64,000 nt of DNA. Source: Niastella yeongjuensis (lineage in GTDB: Bacteria > Bacteroidota > Bacteroidia > Chitinophagales > Chitinophagaceae). Shown piece after piece: positions 44,732 through 53,579 of the stretch. The translations under genes were made by a program, and so were the position numbers. The notes under the pieces were generated by a model. It was not told where the DNA came from and did no database searches. It saw nothing but the letters and a program-made list of their open reading frames with translations. The stretch lies in contig NZ_FOCZ01000009.1 in the NCBI RefSeq assembly GCF_900110245.1, forward strand, positions 186,001 through 250,000, given 5' to 3'. How positions within the stretch are numbered: position 1 is the first letter of the stretch; every line of letters begins with the position of its first letter.

Positions 44732-45433
44732 ATGTTAAAATACCTGACAGTATTTACCGGGGTAGTATTATGGGTATGCTCCTGTAAAAAAAACGATTCA
44801 TTCCCGGTACCGGCTACCGTAAACATTGTGCACGCCATTGCCAATGGAAAGCCAATTATTCCGGTATTCGGCAGCGATGCCATTGAATATTTTAAAGCGG
44901 CTCAAACGGTAACCTTTGGAAACGCAGCCATTTATAGTTTACCCGGTGGCCTGCGCCCGGTTTATTTAGCAAAAAACACCGACACTACGAACCGCATCTA
45001 TGACAGCGAGATTGATGTTGCAGCTGGAGGCATATATTCCTTATTCTTTGCAGGCGATACCAGTAAACCAGAAGCGGTGTTTACCCGAGATGAAATTCCT
45101 ATTTATTCTGACAGTACCGCCGGTGTTCGCTTTATAAATTTATCGCCGGCCAGTGGCCCTATCAAAATAAATGTTAAGGGAACAGCTATTTCAAAACCAG
45201 ACTTCAGCGACATCGGTTATAAACAAATCTCTGACTTTAAACCATATTTGGCCACGGCAGCTATTACCGGCAACCGGTACATTTTTGAAATACGCGACCA
45301 GGCCAATGACAGTTTACTGGTTACCTATACCTGGAGTTATACCCGCTTTAAAAACAATACATTGGTATTTTCAGGAGCGGTGAATACGGGGAAACCAGTA
45401 GCGTTAAAAATATTCCAGGTAAAAAACTACTGA
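44732..45433 (+). CDS. DUF4397-like lipoprotein
   Basis: A 233-aa lipoprotein (MLKYLTVFTGVVLWVCSC, lipid Cys 18). The mature part resembles the DUF4397 beta-sandwich common in Bacteroidota: it opens with VNIVHAIANGKPIIPVFG, then YSLPGGLRPVYLA, GGIYSLFFAGDTSKP and VRFINLSPASGPIKINVKG. It is probably surface- or periplasm-exposed. Function is unknown. The gene is divergent from the unknown lipoprotein and is followed by its own terminator before the ECF sigma gene. Confidence 0.75.
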   Translation: MLKYLTVFTGVVLWVCSCKKNDSFPVPATVNIVHAIANGKPIIPVFGSDAIEYFKAAQTVTFGNAAIYSLPGGLRPVYLAKNTDTTNRIYDSEIDVAAGGIYSLFFAGDTSKPEAVFTRDEIPIYSDSTAGVRFINLSPASGPIKINVKGTAISKPDFSDIGYKQISDFKPYLATAAITGNRYIFEIRDQANDSLLVTYTWSYTRFKNNTLVFSGAVNTGKPVALKIFQVKNY

Positions 45434-45462
45434 TAGTTCGTATAGCCATGATTACAATCAGG

Positions 45463-45505
45463 AAGACTGTCCCACTTAATAGGGATGGTCTTTTGCGTTT
45501 TTTTT
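45463..45505 (+). terminator. Rho-independent terminator after the DUF4397-like gene
   Basis: AAGAC-tg-TCCC (45463-45473) pairs with GGGA-tg-GTCTT (45482-45492) around an 8-nt loop, followed by TTTGCGTTTTTTTT. It ends the lipoprotein transcript 30 bp past its stop codon. Confidence 0.85.
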
Positions 45506-45511
45506 GTTCTT

Positions 45512-45559
45512 ACAATCAATTATAATTAGTTTTAATACGCTCCTGTGGAGCGTGATTGT
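45512..45559 (+). promoter_or_regulatory. Hairpin in the leader of the ECF sigma gene
   Basis: A perfect stem CGCTCC/GGAGCG with a TGT loop (45538-45552) is bracketed by an outer pair ACAATCA (45512-45518) and TGATTGT (45553-45559), 51 bp before the sigma factor start. It may be part of an operator or an mRNA structure. Confidence 0.45.
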
Positions 45560-45610
45560 TTCCTGTAAGAAAAAGAACAAACGTTCGGTGTTAAAAACTG
45601 TCTATTTCAC

Positions 45611-46201
45611 ATGGAGCATCCGGGAATGAATGAGGAAATTATAGAAAATTTCAGGCAAGGCGATCAACAGGCTTTTGCTTCAATTTTCAGGCTGCATTAT
45701 CGACCATTATGTTATTTTGCTGCCCAGCTGGTAACAGAGCTATCTGAAGCGGAAGATATTGTTAAAGATAGCTTTGTTAAACTCTGGGGTAAGTATGCGG
45801 ATTTCGACAATGCCCAAGCCATAAAATCCTTTCTTTACATTACTACACGCAATGCCTGTTTAAACTCGCTTCGACATGAACAAGTGAAAAATACGGTGCA
45901 CAGAGAACTTGCCTATCTTGAAAGCGACCGCGGCCATGAGCTGATGCTGAATCAACTGATCCGGCTTGAACTGATGCAGGAGATTTACAATGAAATTGAA
46001 AAGATGCCCGAAAAACGGCGTGAAGTATTTAAAATGGCCTTCATAGAAGGCATGAAGAATGCTGAGATCGCGCAACAGTTGAGCCTTTCTATATTCACCG
46101 TAAAAGAACACAAGGCTAAAGCGCTGTCATACCTGCGCTTGCGCTTTTCCGATAAATACATTATGCTGTTATTATTACTGTTTGCCAAAGCAAGAAGTTA
46201 G
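45611..46201 (+). CDS. RNA polymerase ECF sigma factor (sigma-70 family)
   Basis: A 196-aa ECF sigma factor. Region 2 is at about residues 10-75 (FRQGDQQAFASIFRLHYRPLCYFAAQL, EAEDIVKDSFVKLW). Region 4 is at about 125-180 (EKMPEKRREVFKMAFIEGMKNAEIAQQLSLSIFTVKEHKAKA). The family group is the one regulated by FecR anti-sigma factors in Bacteroidota SusC/D loci. Here no fecR is adjacent; the nearest is 5 kb away on the opposite strand. The stop overlaps the convergent hydrolase gene by 4 bp. Confidence 0.95.
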   Translation: MEHPGMNEEIIENFRQGDQQAFASIFRLHYRPLCYFAAQLVTELSEAEDIVKDSFVKLWGKYADFDNAQAIKSFLYITTRNACLNSLRHEQVKNTVHRELAYLESDRGHELMLNQLIRLELMQEIYNEIEKMPEKRREVFKMAFIEGMKNAEIAQQLSLSIFTVKEHKAKALSYLRLRFSDKYIMLLLLLFAKARS

Positions 46202-46938
46202 TGTGTCGCCGCCTTCAAAATTAATTCAGCGACTTCTCCCGGACGCGACATAAACACCGAATGACTGGCACCTGTAATTTCTACCGTGGTGCTGTTGGCC
46301 CGTTTGGCGTATAACCGTTCCAGGTCGGGATTTATAATACGATCGGATTTGGCTACCAGGTACCAGCTGGGTTTCTTTTTCCAGGCCGGGTTGTGAATGA
46401 TGGCATGAAACCCCGCATCGGCTGTAGGTACCTGTGCATTGGCCATAAAGTTAGCCGTTGCTTTGGGTACATCGGCAGCAAAATCAGCAGCAAACTGGTT
46501 GGGGTTTATGTAATCAAAACCATCGGCGCCTTTCACCAACGATTTATAAGCGGGTGGATAACGTTTGCCGTTATCAGCTTCCGACTCACCTTCATCGGGC
46601 GCATGAGCGGCTATGTATACCAATCCGGCCACATGCGTATCATTGCCCGCCGTGGTGATCACCGCGCCGCCATAACTATGTCCCACCAGTATACAAGGCC
46701 CATCCTGTTGTTGCAAAACCCGGGTTACTGCGGCCACATCTGCCTCAAAAGAAGTCAACGGTTCCTGTACCACTGTTACATGATACCCTTTGCCTGTTAA
46801 GATCTTATACACAGACTGCCAGCCTGATCCATCTACAAAGGCGCCATGTACCAGCACCACATTCTTTATTTTACCAGCAGGTTGTGCATTTGTATGTATC
46901 TGCAGCAATAAAAGCAGCAATGCCAGTATCGGTTTCAT
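46198..46938 (-). CDS. Exported alpha/beta-hydrolase
   Basis: A 246-aa alpha/beta-hydrolase with a signal peptide (MKPILALLLLLLQIHTNA). The oxyanion region HGAFVDGSGW and the nucleophile elbow GHSYGGA (Ser about 92) are clear. The catalytic His is in GASHSVFMSRPGEV near the C-terminus. It is close to small esterases of the RsbQ/salicylate-binding type by overall pattern. Substrate unknown. It stands between the convergent sigma factor and the MutS-like gene, without evident partners. Confidence 0.9.
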   Translation of the reverse strand: MKPILALLLLLLQIHTNAQPAGKIKNVVLVHGAFVDGSGWQSVYKILTGKGYHVTVVQEPLTSFEADVAAVTRVLQQQDGPCILVGHSYGGAVITTAGNDTHVAGLVYIAAHAPDEGESEADNGKRYPPAYKSLVKGADGFDYINPNQFAADFAADVPKATANFMANAQVPTADAGFHAIIHNPAWKKKPSWYLVAKSDRIINPDLERLYAKRANSTTVEITGASHSVFMSRPGEVAELILKAATH

Positions 46939-47037
46939 TTTTTAGAATTTTGAATAAAATTATCCGCTTCTCCTGCTGAAACAACCTGGCACTCGCCCAA
47001 CAGGCATTTGGGGTAGACGAACAGGCGATTGTAGATT

Positions 47038-48318
47038 TTACGTAAGCAGCTGCACCAGTCCTTCCCTTTCAAAAAGCAGGGTACCGAATTTTACATCCGA
47101 CCAACCTTCTTTCAGCCGGTAAGTAAACTTCGGCGTCCCTTCTTCAAGAAATGAATCGATATAATAAAATGCGGCATGGTCCATGGCTTCTACCTGTTGC
47201 TCTTTAAGTTTGTAAAAATGGGTAGACAACAGGAAATAAGACCCGGAATATTTTTTAAGCCCGTTTAACGTGAGCCTCAACATATTCAATGCATCATCAA
47301 CATTCGTTCCGCTGAACAATTCATCAAAAACCGTAAACACCTGTTTCCCGTCCCGGGCAGCGATAATACTTTCTTTTAAATTTAAAACCTCCGTCATAAA
47401 ATGACTATATCCGCTATGAAGGGTGTCCCGGGAATTGATGTATACATTAATAGCTGAGACAAACACCACCTTACATTCGGCTGCCGGTACCGGCAACCCC
47501 AGTCTTGCCAGGTACACACATAATGAAATAGACCGAAGCAGCGTTGATTTGCCCGACATGTTCGGACCCGTTAGTACCAGCACATTCCTGTCGAGGTGAA
47601 TAGAATTCTTTACCGGGGCTTTAAGCAGGGGATGAAAAAAGTTAGTAAGAATAATGCCCTTATCAATAAACTGTGCCGGAACGAATGTTGCTTTTTGAGC
47701 AACAACCGCAATGGACAAATACGCTTCAAACAGAAACAATTCACTCCAGCATTTTAATAGTTGTCCGCTTTTGAAAAACACATATAACCGGTGCATAAAA
47801 GCAGCTACTTCGCCGGCTGAAAGACCGTTTCTTTTTTCACTTAACAACGTCCATTCCTTTTCAAAACCGTTCAGGGTATCGGCAATGGTGAGAATGGAGG
47901 CCTTATACGATACCGGAAATTCATTAAGATCGAGCCGCGAGCAATAATGCCGGTATATTCTTTCGAACAGCGTCAACAATTGAATGGACCTGGAAAACAA
48001 CTGCTCCTTTTTTCTCCGGGAGAACAACAAGGTCATTTTAAATTCCCGAAGGTTGGTTTTACTTGCCGGAAGCTGGCTTTCCAGCCTGCAACAAAACTCA
48101 TAGGCTTCTTCCAGGTCTCTTTTATAAGAATACAGATTTTTTATGTTAGCCAGGTTTGCCGTGAATCCTTTGATCACCTGTTGCCGCTCCGCCGCTTCCG
48201 TTATGCTTTTGGGCATGCTGTGAAAAAGCAACGTTAACGCTTCGCGGGAATGCCGGTTTAGTGAATCATCGAAGAAAGGAATGATCTCCGATTCAATATT
48301 AAGATCTGAAAAGTTCAA
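47038..48318 (-). CDS. Short MutS-family ATPase
   Basis: A 426-aa protein that keeps only the core/lever and ATPase parts of MutS. Walker A is LTGPNMSGKSTLL (about 251-263), the ATPase signature SRDTLHSGYSHFM follows, Walker B is FDELFSGTN and the switch His is in STHFYKL. The mismatch-recognition and connector domains of true MutS are missing, as in the MutS-like subgroups common in Bacteroidota whose role is not settled. It is monocistronic in appearance, with 101 bp to its downstream neighbour on the left and 102 bp to the next gene on the right. Confidence 0.85.
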   Translation of the reverse strand: MNFSDLNIESEIIPFFDDSLNRHSREALTLLFHSMPKSITEAAERQQVIKGFTANLANIKNLYSYKRDLEEAYEFCCRLESQLPASKTNLREFKMTLLFSRRKKEQLFSRSIQLLTLFERIYRHYCSRLDLNEFPVSYKASILTIADTLNGFEKEWTLLSEKRNGLSAGEVAAFMHRLYVFFKSGQLLKCWSELFLFEAYLSIAVVAQKATFVPAQFIDKGIILTNFFHPLLKAPVKNSIHLDRNVLVLTGPNMSGKSTLLRSISLCVYLARLGLPVPAAECKVVFVSAINVYINSRDTLHSGYSHFMTEVLNLKESIIAARDGKQVFTVFDELFSGTNVDDALNMLRLTLNGLKKYSGSYFLLSTHFYKLKEQQVEAMDHAAFYYIDSFLEEGTPKFTYRLKEGWSDVKFGTLLFEREGLVQLLT

Positions 48319-48420
48319 GTCAAATTATTTTAATTAATAATACACCTGACAAGGGGTTACTCAAATCTATTACATTGTGGCAACTGAATGGTATCAGCAA
48401 ACCTTAAAGCTTTCTAAAAA

Positions 48421-49029
48421 TCAGGACCTGATCCCGCGCAAATCCGGGCGCAGGTACAACGCCAAACAGGCGCAGTCGATCCCAAAGCCAATGTACGGAT
48501 GCCACAAGGCAACCACCATGGCGATACCAAAAACGAGAATGGTTGATATTGACCGGAGACGAAACAACCGGGTAGCGGGCTGATCTGGTTGCTTACGGGC
48601 GCTTATAGTTTCCCTCATCAATAACCGATAAGTGATGTTCACCAACATGAATACAAAACCATACATGGCAACGGGAACGGGTTCTAATCTTGTTTCGGCC
48701 ATCCAGTCGGTATCAAAAGGGATCAGGGAAACTGAAAACAGATGCGCAAAATTTGCCCAGACCAACCGCAGGTTTACCACGGTTGCATATTTGAACAGGA
48801 AGTGGTGATTGATCCACACTACCGCAATAAAGATATAACTCGCGAAATAACTGATCCAGGTTGGCCAGTCCTGCAATAGCGACCCGATTGTGGGGTTGGA
48901 AGGGCGTTTCAATTCCAATACCATAATGGTGATTACAATAGCAAAAACCCCGTCGGAAAATGCATTGAGGCGCTCCGGCGTTGACTCGTGTATGTCCTTC
49001 TCTTTTTCGGCTGGCGGCTTTTTTTTCAT
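48421..49029 (-). CDS. TMEM175-family channel-like membrane protein
   Basis: A 202-aa membrane protein with the TMEM175/DUF1211 signature ERLNAFSDGVFAIVITIMVLEL in the first helix (the RxxxFSDG box). Five further hydrophobic helices follow, including WISYFASYIFIAVVWINHHFLF. Bacterial homologues form potassium-permeable channels. The internal ATG at 49029 was chosen because the upstream extension is not protein-like and would run into the divergent gene. It is divergent from the DUF2268-like gene 61 bp away. Confidence 0.9.
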   Translation of the reverse strand: MKKKPPAEKEKDIHESTPERLNAFSDGVFAIVITIMVLELKRPSNPTIGSLLQDWPTWISYFASYIFIAVVWINHHFLFKYATVVNLRLVWANFAHLFSVSLIPFDTDWMAETRLEPVPVAMYGFVFMLVNITYRLLMRETISARKQPDQPATRLFRLRSISTILVFGIAMVVALWHPYIGFGIDCACLALYLRPDLRGIRS

Positions 49030-49090
49030 ACAGGTAAATAAAGAAAGTAAATTTACCGGAATGCCCTTAAATATGTAAAAAAAACTGATT

Positions 49091-50281
49091 ATGAAAAAAA
49101 TCACCTCCCTTCTCCTAATACTGCTGCCCTTTTTTTCCTGTCTTGCCCAATCATCGAATTTCCGGTACGATGATTATTTCTATTATAAGAACAATCTTTT
49201 TTTACAAACGCCCTTTGTATTGATCAATACAGCCGTGGAGAAAATGAAAGCGGGCGATTCATTGGGCGCCATCAGCCTGTTGAAAGAAGCCGCCGCCACC
49301 GGCGTGTATGATACTACCTTATTGATCCCGTTCCCTCAAATGCGTTTTATTACCCAAACGCCGCAGTGGAAAATCATTGCCCAACAAATAGCCCATACCC
49401 GGGCTGTATATGACGATCCCCGTAATATGCAGATCATCACCAGCGACATCGATAATTTCTGGAAGATCTTTGACCGGCGCAGCCAGCCGGGCATAGAACA
49501 ACTGATCATGAAAGAATATATTCTGAAGGGTACAATGGGCCTGCGTACCTTTTTTGATGTACGCATGAACAGCAGTGTTACACAGGTAATTCAATTTATG
49601 CGGTCGCATAAAAAATACCTGCAAAGCATTCGCCCGGTTTCTCAAAACCTGCAGCGTTTTAAACCGGGCATTATTGCGGCCGCCAACAAGCTGGAAGCAC
49701 TTTATCCCCCGGCCATCTTTCCGCCTACCACTTTTCTTATTGGTATTTTCAACACCTTTGGCACTACCGATGGTGGCGCCGGCTCCCTTATTGGCGCTGA
49801 ATTTATCTGTGATACCAACACCGTGGTGAAAGATGAATTGAACGCCTGGCGCGCTTCCAACATTTCCGATTCTTCCGAATTGCTGGGTATTATTATCCAT
49901 GAGCTGATCCATGTTGAGCAGCGCACCCTGGCGCCCAAAACTTTACTTGACCGGGCTATTAATGAAGGAGCAGCTGATTTTGTTTCGCAGTTGGTACTGG
50001 GCTTTAATTCCAACAGCAAGATGCATGTGTATGGAAATGCCCACGAAAAAGAGCTGTGGCCAGCGTTCAAAAAACAAATGGATGGCACCCAATATTCCGA
50101 TTGGTTATACAACGGCCAAAACACCCCGCCCGGCGTTCCGGCCGATCTGGGTTATTATATCGGGTTCAAAATATGTGAAGCGTATTACAATAAGGCCGCC
50201 GACAAAAAGCAGGCGGTGCAGGATATTCTCACCATCCAGGACTTTAAAAAATTCTTTGAGCTGAGCGGGTATGGTCAATGA
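49091..50281 (+). CDS. Secreted DUF2268-type putative zinc protease
   Basis: A 396-aa protein with a signal peptide (MKKITSLLLILLPFFSCLAQ; the Cys could also be lipidated). The C-terminal half has a gluzincin-like zinc site HELIHVEQ at about residue 270 and a downstream EGAADF that supplies the third ligand, as in the DUF2268 family of predicted proteases. The N-terminal part is helical, with TPR-like character (MKAGDSLGAISLLKEAA). Substrate unknown. The 3' end overlaps the convergent ABC transporter by 7 bp. Confidence 0.88.
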   Translation: MKKITSLLLILLPFFSCLAQSSNFRYDDYFYYKNNLFLQTPFVLINTAVEKMKAGDSLGAISLLKEAAATGVYDTTLLIPFPQMRFITQTPQWKIIAQQIAHTRAVYDDPRNMQIITSDIDNFWKIFDRRSQPGIEQLIMKEYILKGTMGLRTFFDVRMNSSVTQVIQFMRSHKKYLQSIRPVSQNLQRFKPGIIAAANKLEALYPPAIFPPTTFLIGIFNTFGTTDGGAGSLIGAEFICDTNTVVKDELNAWRASNISDSSELLGIIIHELIHVEQRTLAPKTLLDRAINEGAADFVSQLVLGFNSNSKMHVYGNAHEKELWPAFKKQMDGTQYSDWLYNGQNTPPGVPADLGYYIGFKICEAYYNKAADKKQAVQDILTIQDFKKFFELSGYGQ

Positions 50282-52059
50282 TCTATGCGCCCCATCCCTG
50301 TTTCCTGCTGGTGCCGCCACAATTCCTGAAAGGCGGCACTATTAGTGCGTAAGTGTTCGAAATTGCCTTCGGCCACAATGCGCCCGTGGTGCAATACATA
50401 AATGTAATCGAACTGGGGCAACAAATGCAGGCGGTGCATGGAAGATACGATCGCTTTATCGGCAAACGCGGCGAACAGCTTTTCATAGATCATCGCCTCC
50501 GTTTTGGGGTCCACGCTGCTGGTAGGTTCATCTAACAAGATCACTTCGCTTTCCCGGGCGGCCAGAATACCCCGGGCCAATGCCAGCCGTTGTTTTTGCC
50601 CGCCACTCAAATTCACGCCTTTCTCCCTGATGTCGGAGGCCAGCTTATCGGGCAATTGCATCACCACATCGGTGAAGTGTGCGCTTTCACAAACCTGCAT
50701 GATCTCTTCTTCGGGAAAAGGCAACCCCAGCGTGATGTTATAAGCAATGGTGTTTTCAAAGATCTCCGGCTCCTGCGGAAACAGGGTAACCGATTCATTG
50801 AGCGAATCAATTTCAAAGGGTTTACCATCTATCGAAACTTCCACGCCCGGTTCGGCCATATACAACCCGCGTAATAAAGACAGCAGGGTACTTTTTCCGC
50901 TGCCACTCTCCCCTATCAGCGCGATTTTTTCCCCCCGCTTAATGCGGACATGTAAGTGGTGCAAACTGCTTGGGGTATACGCTTCGTTATAGGTAGCCCG
51001 GTGTGAAAAACTCAGTTGCCTGATCTGGATCTCGCGCCAGCTGGCAGGCAGTTCATCCGGTTCTTCGGGCCGGTGCTGTTGCGTGTAGGCGTCGCTAATA
51101 TTACTGGCTGTTTGAATATACGTATTGAACTGCATTACCTCGGTATACTGCCAGGCCACATTTTGAAATACCCCGGTGAACTGGGTTACATAACCCAGTA
51201 AGGTTACCAGTCCGGCAATGTAGAAGGTTTGTCCGGGCTGCCAGTTCTGGTAAATGAACCCGGCTACCACTACGCAATAAATAAGCGCCAGCAGCATATC
51301 GGCCACAAACCATTTCCATTCATTGATGAGCGCATTTTTGCGGAAAGGCGCCCTTATCTGTTGTACCTTATGCAACAACCCCGACTCCATACTTTTTTCC
51401 AGCCGCAGCGTGATCACGGTCATGATGTTGGAAAGTGTATCGAACAAGGTAGAGGACACCACATGTTCTTTTTCATTCACCTGGTCGAGCGTTTTGATAA
51501 AGGGTTTATCAAACTTGCGGATGATGATGATATCCAGCACGCCCATCAATACGGCAATGCCACCGAACAATGGTGAGAAATACAACATGGCTATTACCGA
51601 GAAAAAGAATTTGGTGAGCGTATATAAATACATAAACCCCTGATCGAAAAACTGGCGCAGTGCCTCATAAGCTTTTCGAATGCGGTTGATGGTGGCGCCG
51701 CTGTGATGGTCCTGGTGCCATTTGGCAGGCAGGTGCAGTACCTGGTGGTATTTTTCCTGCAGGAAATTGCGGCTCATATTAAAGGCCAGGTTCCGCTCCA
51801 TGATACGGGCAGGACCATGCAGGCTCCATTCAAAAAACCGGATGCAGAAATAGCCTGCCACATATATTAATGTATAATGCCATACCTGTTGCGTATCGTG
51901 CTGCACCTTATTCACAAACCAACCCAGCCAGATAGGCCCAAGCGCCGAAATGAAATTGGCCAGAATGAACATGGCATAGGTTAAAAGATATTTCTTTCGC
52001 TCCTGCCGGGCATAAGTCCAGGCCGTTCGCAACAATGACAGGTAAGGATTTTTTGGCAT
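50275..52059 (-). CDS. ABC exporter, fused permease and ATPase
   Basis: A 594-aa half-transporter. The transmembrane domain (about 1-320) has six helices and a coupling region (HLPAKWHQDHHSGATINRIRKA). The nucleotide-binding domain (about 345-590) has Walker A GESGSGKST at about 378, the signature LSGGQKQRLALARG, Walker B VILLDEPTSSVD and the H-loop SSMHRL. It is of the lipid/peptide exporter type and would work as a homodimer. It lies directly upstream of, and divergent from, the polysaccharide operon region, but nothing ties it functionally to that operon. Confidence 0.95.
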   Translation of the reverse strand: MPKNPYLSLLRTAWTYARQERKKYLLTYAMFILANFISALGPIWLGWFVNKVQHDTQQVWHYTLIYVAGYFCIRFFEWSLHGPARIMERNLAFNMSRNFLQEKYHQVLHLPAKWHQDHHSGATINRIRKAYEALRQFFDQGFMYLYTLTKFFFSVIAMLYFSPLFGGIAVLMGVLDIIIIRKFDKPFIKTLDQVNEKEHVVSSTLFDTLSNIMTVITLRLEKSMESGLLHKVQQIRAPFRKNALINEWKWFVADMLLALIYCVVVAGFIYQNWQPGQTFYIAGLVTLLGYVTQFTGVFQNVAWQYTEVMQFNTYIQTASNISDAYTQQHRPEEPDELPASWREIQIRQLSFSHRATYNEAYTPSSLHHLHVRIKRGEKIALIGESGSGKSTLLSLLRGLYMAEPGVEVSIDGKPFEIDSLNESVTLFPQEPEIFENTIAYNITLGLPFPEEEIMQVCESAHFTDVVMQLPDKLASDIREKGVNLSGGQKQRLALARGILAARESEVILLDEPTSSVDPKTEAMIYEKLFAAFADKAIVSSMHRLHLLPQFDYIYVLHHGRIVAEGNFEHLRTNSAAFQELWRHQQETGMGRIDH

Positions 52060-53008
52060 CGCTCATGATTGAAAAACAAAATTAGTTCTTTAATCCGTTA
52101 GCTCATTTCAATATTCCGTCAGCCTTACACGTTACCTTCATTCGTGGTTTACTGTCGGCCGTCAGTCTTCTGCCGGCTGCTTTTTCCAATCAATTTATCA
52201 AGCCTATGAATTATTGGGAAGTTTTGGCAATTTGATATTTATCAATTAAGCAGAACCAATTGATACAGTGTATAGAATAAGTAATTTAATGTTATAGCGA
52301 TGATAATGCATGTATATTTCAAAAATATTTGTCAGATTAACTTGACTTTTTTTTACGAAGTATTGAATAAATACCTTTAAATTTACTTCGGATTTATAGA
52401 AAGGTATTCACCAATTGAATAAATAAGGTTACCACAGTTTTGATCGTTAGACCCAAAAGAATGTAAATAAAATAGCTTCTTAATTAATCCCTGATATATA
52501 TAAGTCGGTCTTGATTTTTAGCAAATGTCTTCCTGCGTATTGTAATTCTTCTATCCATTATCCGCATTTCGTACTAATTTTTCCACTACCCGGTATTGAT
52601 CCATTTATCCATTATTGCATTCAAATACATAAAATGTAGTTTATCAAATTCCAGACAATGGGAATATGATTGGCGAAGCCCTTTTTTCACCCGGCTATTG
52701 GGTGATATAAGTATGCTATTCCTATTATTAATCCAATACACTTAGTTATTTAAATATCCTGCATACTGTACCAGCAGTCCCGACCGGTCCATTATCCATC
52801 ACATTGCATTTTTTCCCATACCCAACCCCGTAAGTCTGTATAAACAAAATAATCATTCCCTGTAAAAAGGAACAAGCATTGTTATGTCTGGATCTCAGGT
52901 AAACTGGGGTTATGATAGGCGAAGCCTTTTGTTCGTCTGAACAGGATGATATCGAAATAGCGCTATATATAATACTGGTATCGTACAACCTTCACAAAAT
53001 TATTACTT
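52060..53008 (+). promoter_or_regulatory. Long leader region of the exopolysaccharide operon
   Basis: Nearly 950 bp contain no supported gene. The region is AT-rich, has TTGAC (52342-52346) and a TACCTTTA (52372-52379) element at loose Bacteroidota promoter spacing, and carries two copies of a GGCGAAGCC-centred element with hairpins (52665-52710 and 52911-52952). A long transcribed leader ahead of a UpxY-type antiterminator gene is the arrangement known in Bacteroides capsule loci. Confidence 0.55.
52665..52952 (+). repeat. Duplicated ops-like element: GGCGAAGCC, T run, hairpin
   Basis: Copy 1 reads TATGATTGGCGAAGCC (52665-52680), C, six T, then a hairpin TCACCC/GGGTGA (52687-52705) and GATAT. 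Copy 2 reads TATGATAGGCGAAGCC (52911-52926), four T, then a hairpin TGTTC/GAACA (52930-52943) and GATGATAT. The words match 15 of 16 in the first part. The layout recalls the E. coli ops signal (GGCGGTAGC followed by T's) recognised by RfaH, a NusG paralogue; the first gene downstream encodes a NusG paralogue. Confidence 0.7.
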
Positions 53009-53512
53009 ATGGAACCGGCCAAAAACTGGTATGCGGTATATACCCATGCCAAGTGGGAAAAAAAGGTCGCTGATCTTTTGACCCGAAAAAAAATTGAAAA
53101 CTATTGTCCGCTTAACCGGGTAGAACGACAATGGAGTGACAGAAAAAAAATAGTTTATGAACCCTTATTCACCTGTTATGTATTTGTAAGACTAACCGGC
53201 AAAGAACGTGTAACCGTGCTGCAAACTGAAGGCGTTCTCAATTATGTGAGTTGGATGGGTAAACCCGCTGTGATCCGTGATTCAGAGATTGAGTTGATCA
53301 AAAACTTCCTTATCGATCACATCAATGTACGATTGGAAAAATTTGAAGTTGGTATCAATGATACCATACGCGTTAAGTATGGAATATTCATTGAACAGGA
53401 AGGTAAAGTGATTGAAGTGCTTGATAAAACGGTAAGGGTTTTATTACCTTCTTTAGGTTATATAATGGTAGCTGAATTACCTAAATCGCACGTTGAAGTA
53501 GTTAAAAAATAA
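53009..53512 (+). CDS. UpxY-family NusG-like transcription antiterminator
   Basis: A 167-aa protein with the NusG N-terminal domain (about 1-100, NWYAVYTHAKWEKKVADLLTRK, EPLFTCYVFVRL, GVLNYVSWMGKPAVI) and a KOW-like C-terminal domain (about 110-165, INDTIRVKYGIFIEQEGKVIEVLDKTVRVLLPSLG). UpxY proteins in Bacteroides prevent premature termination of their own capsule operon transcript. It is the first gene of the operon, with Wza-like and Wzc-like genes following. The leader repeats described above are its most likely target. Confidence 0.93.
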   Translation: MEPAKNWYAVYTHAKWEKKVADLLTRKKIENYCPLNRVERQWSDRKKIVYEPLFTCYVFVRLTGKERVTVLQTEGVLNYVSWMGKPAVIRDSEIELIKNFLIDHINVRLEKFEVGINDTIRVKYGIFIEQEGKVIEVLDKTVRVLLPSLGYIMVAELPKSHVEVVKK

Positions 53513-53579
53513 ACGCTAAATAACAAATCAATTCTTCCACAGCCGTAACTCCCATTTTTTCATTTCAATTATTTTAACC

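Noticed and set aside
45171-45383. Second plus-strand frame inside the DUF4397-like gene
   Set aside because: Out-of-frame shadow of a clear lipoprotein gene.
48377-48583. Plus-strand 68-aa frame next to the TMEM175-like gene
   Set aside because: Mostly antisense to the channel gene, with no domain.
49319-49912. Minus-strand 197-aa frame opposite the DUF2268-like gene
   Set aside because: Long but antisense to a gene with signal peptide and zinc motif; no domain likeness of its own.
52746-52988. Minus-strand 80-aa frame in the exopolysaccharide leader
   Set aside because: Covers the ops-like element, lacks motifs and is opposite to the operon.
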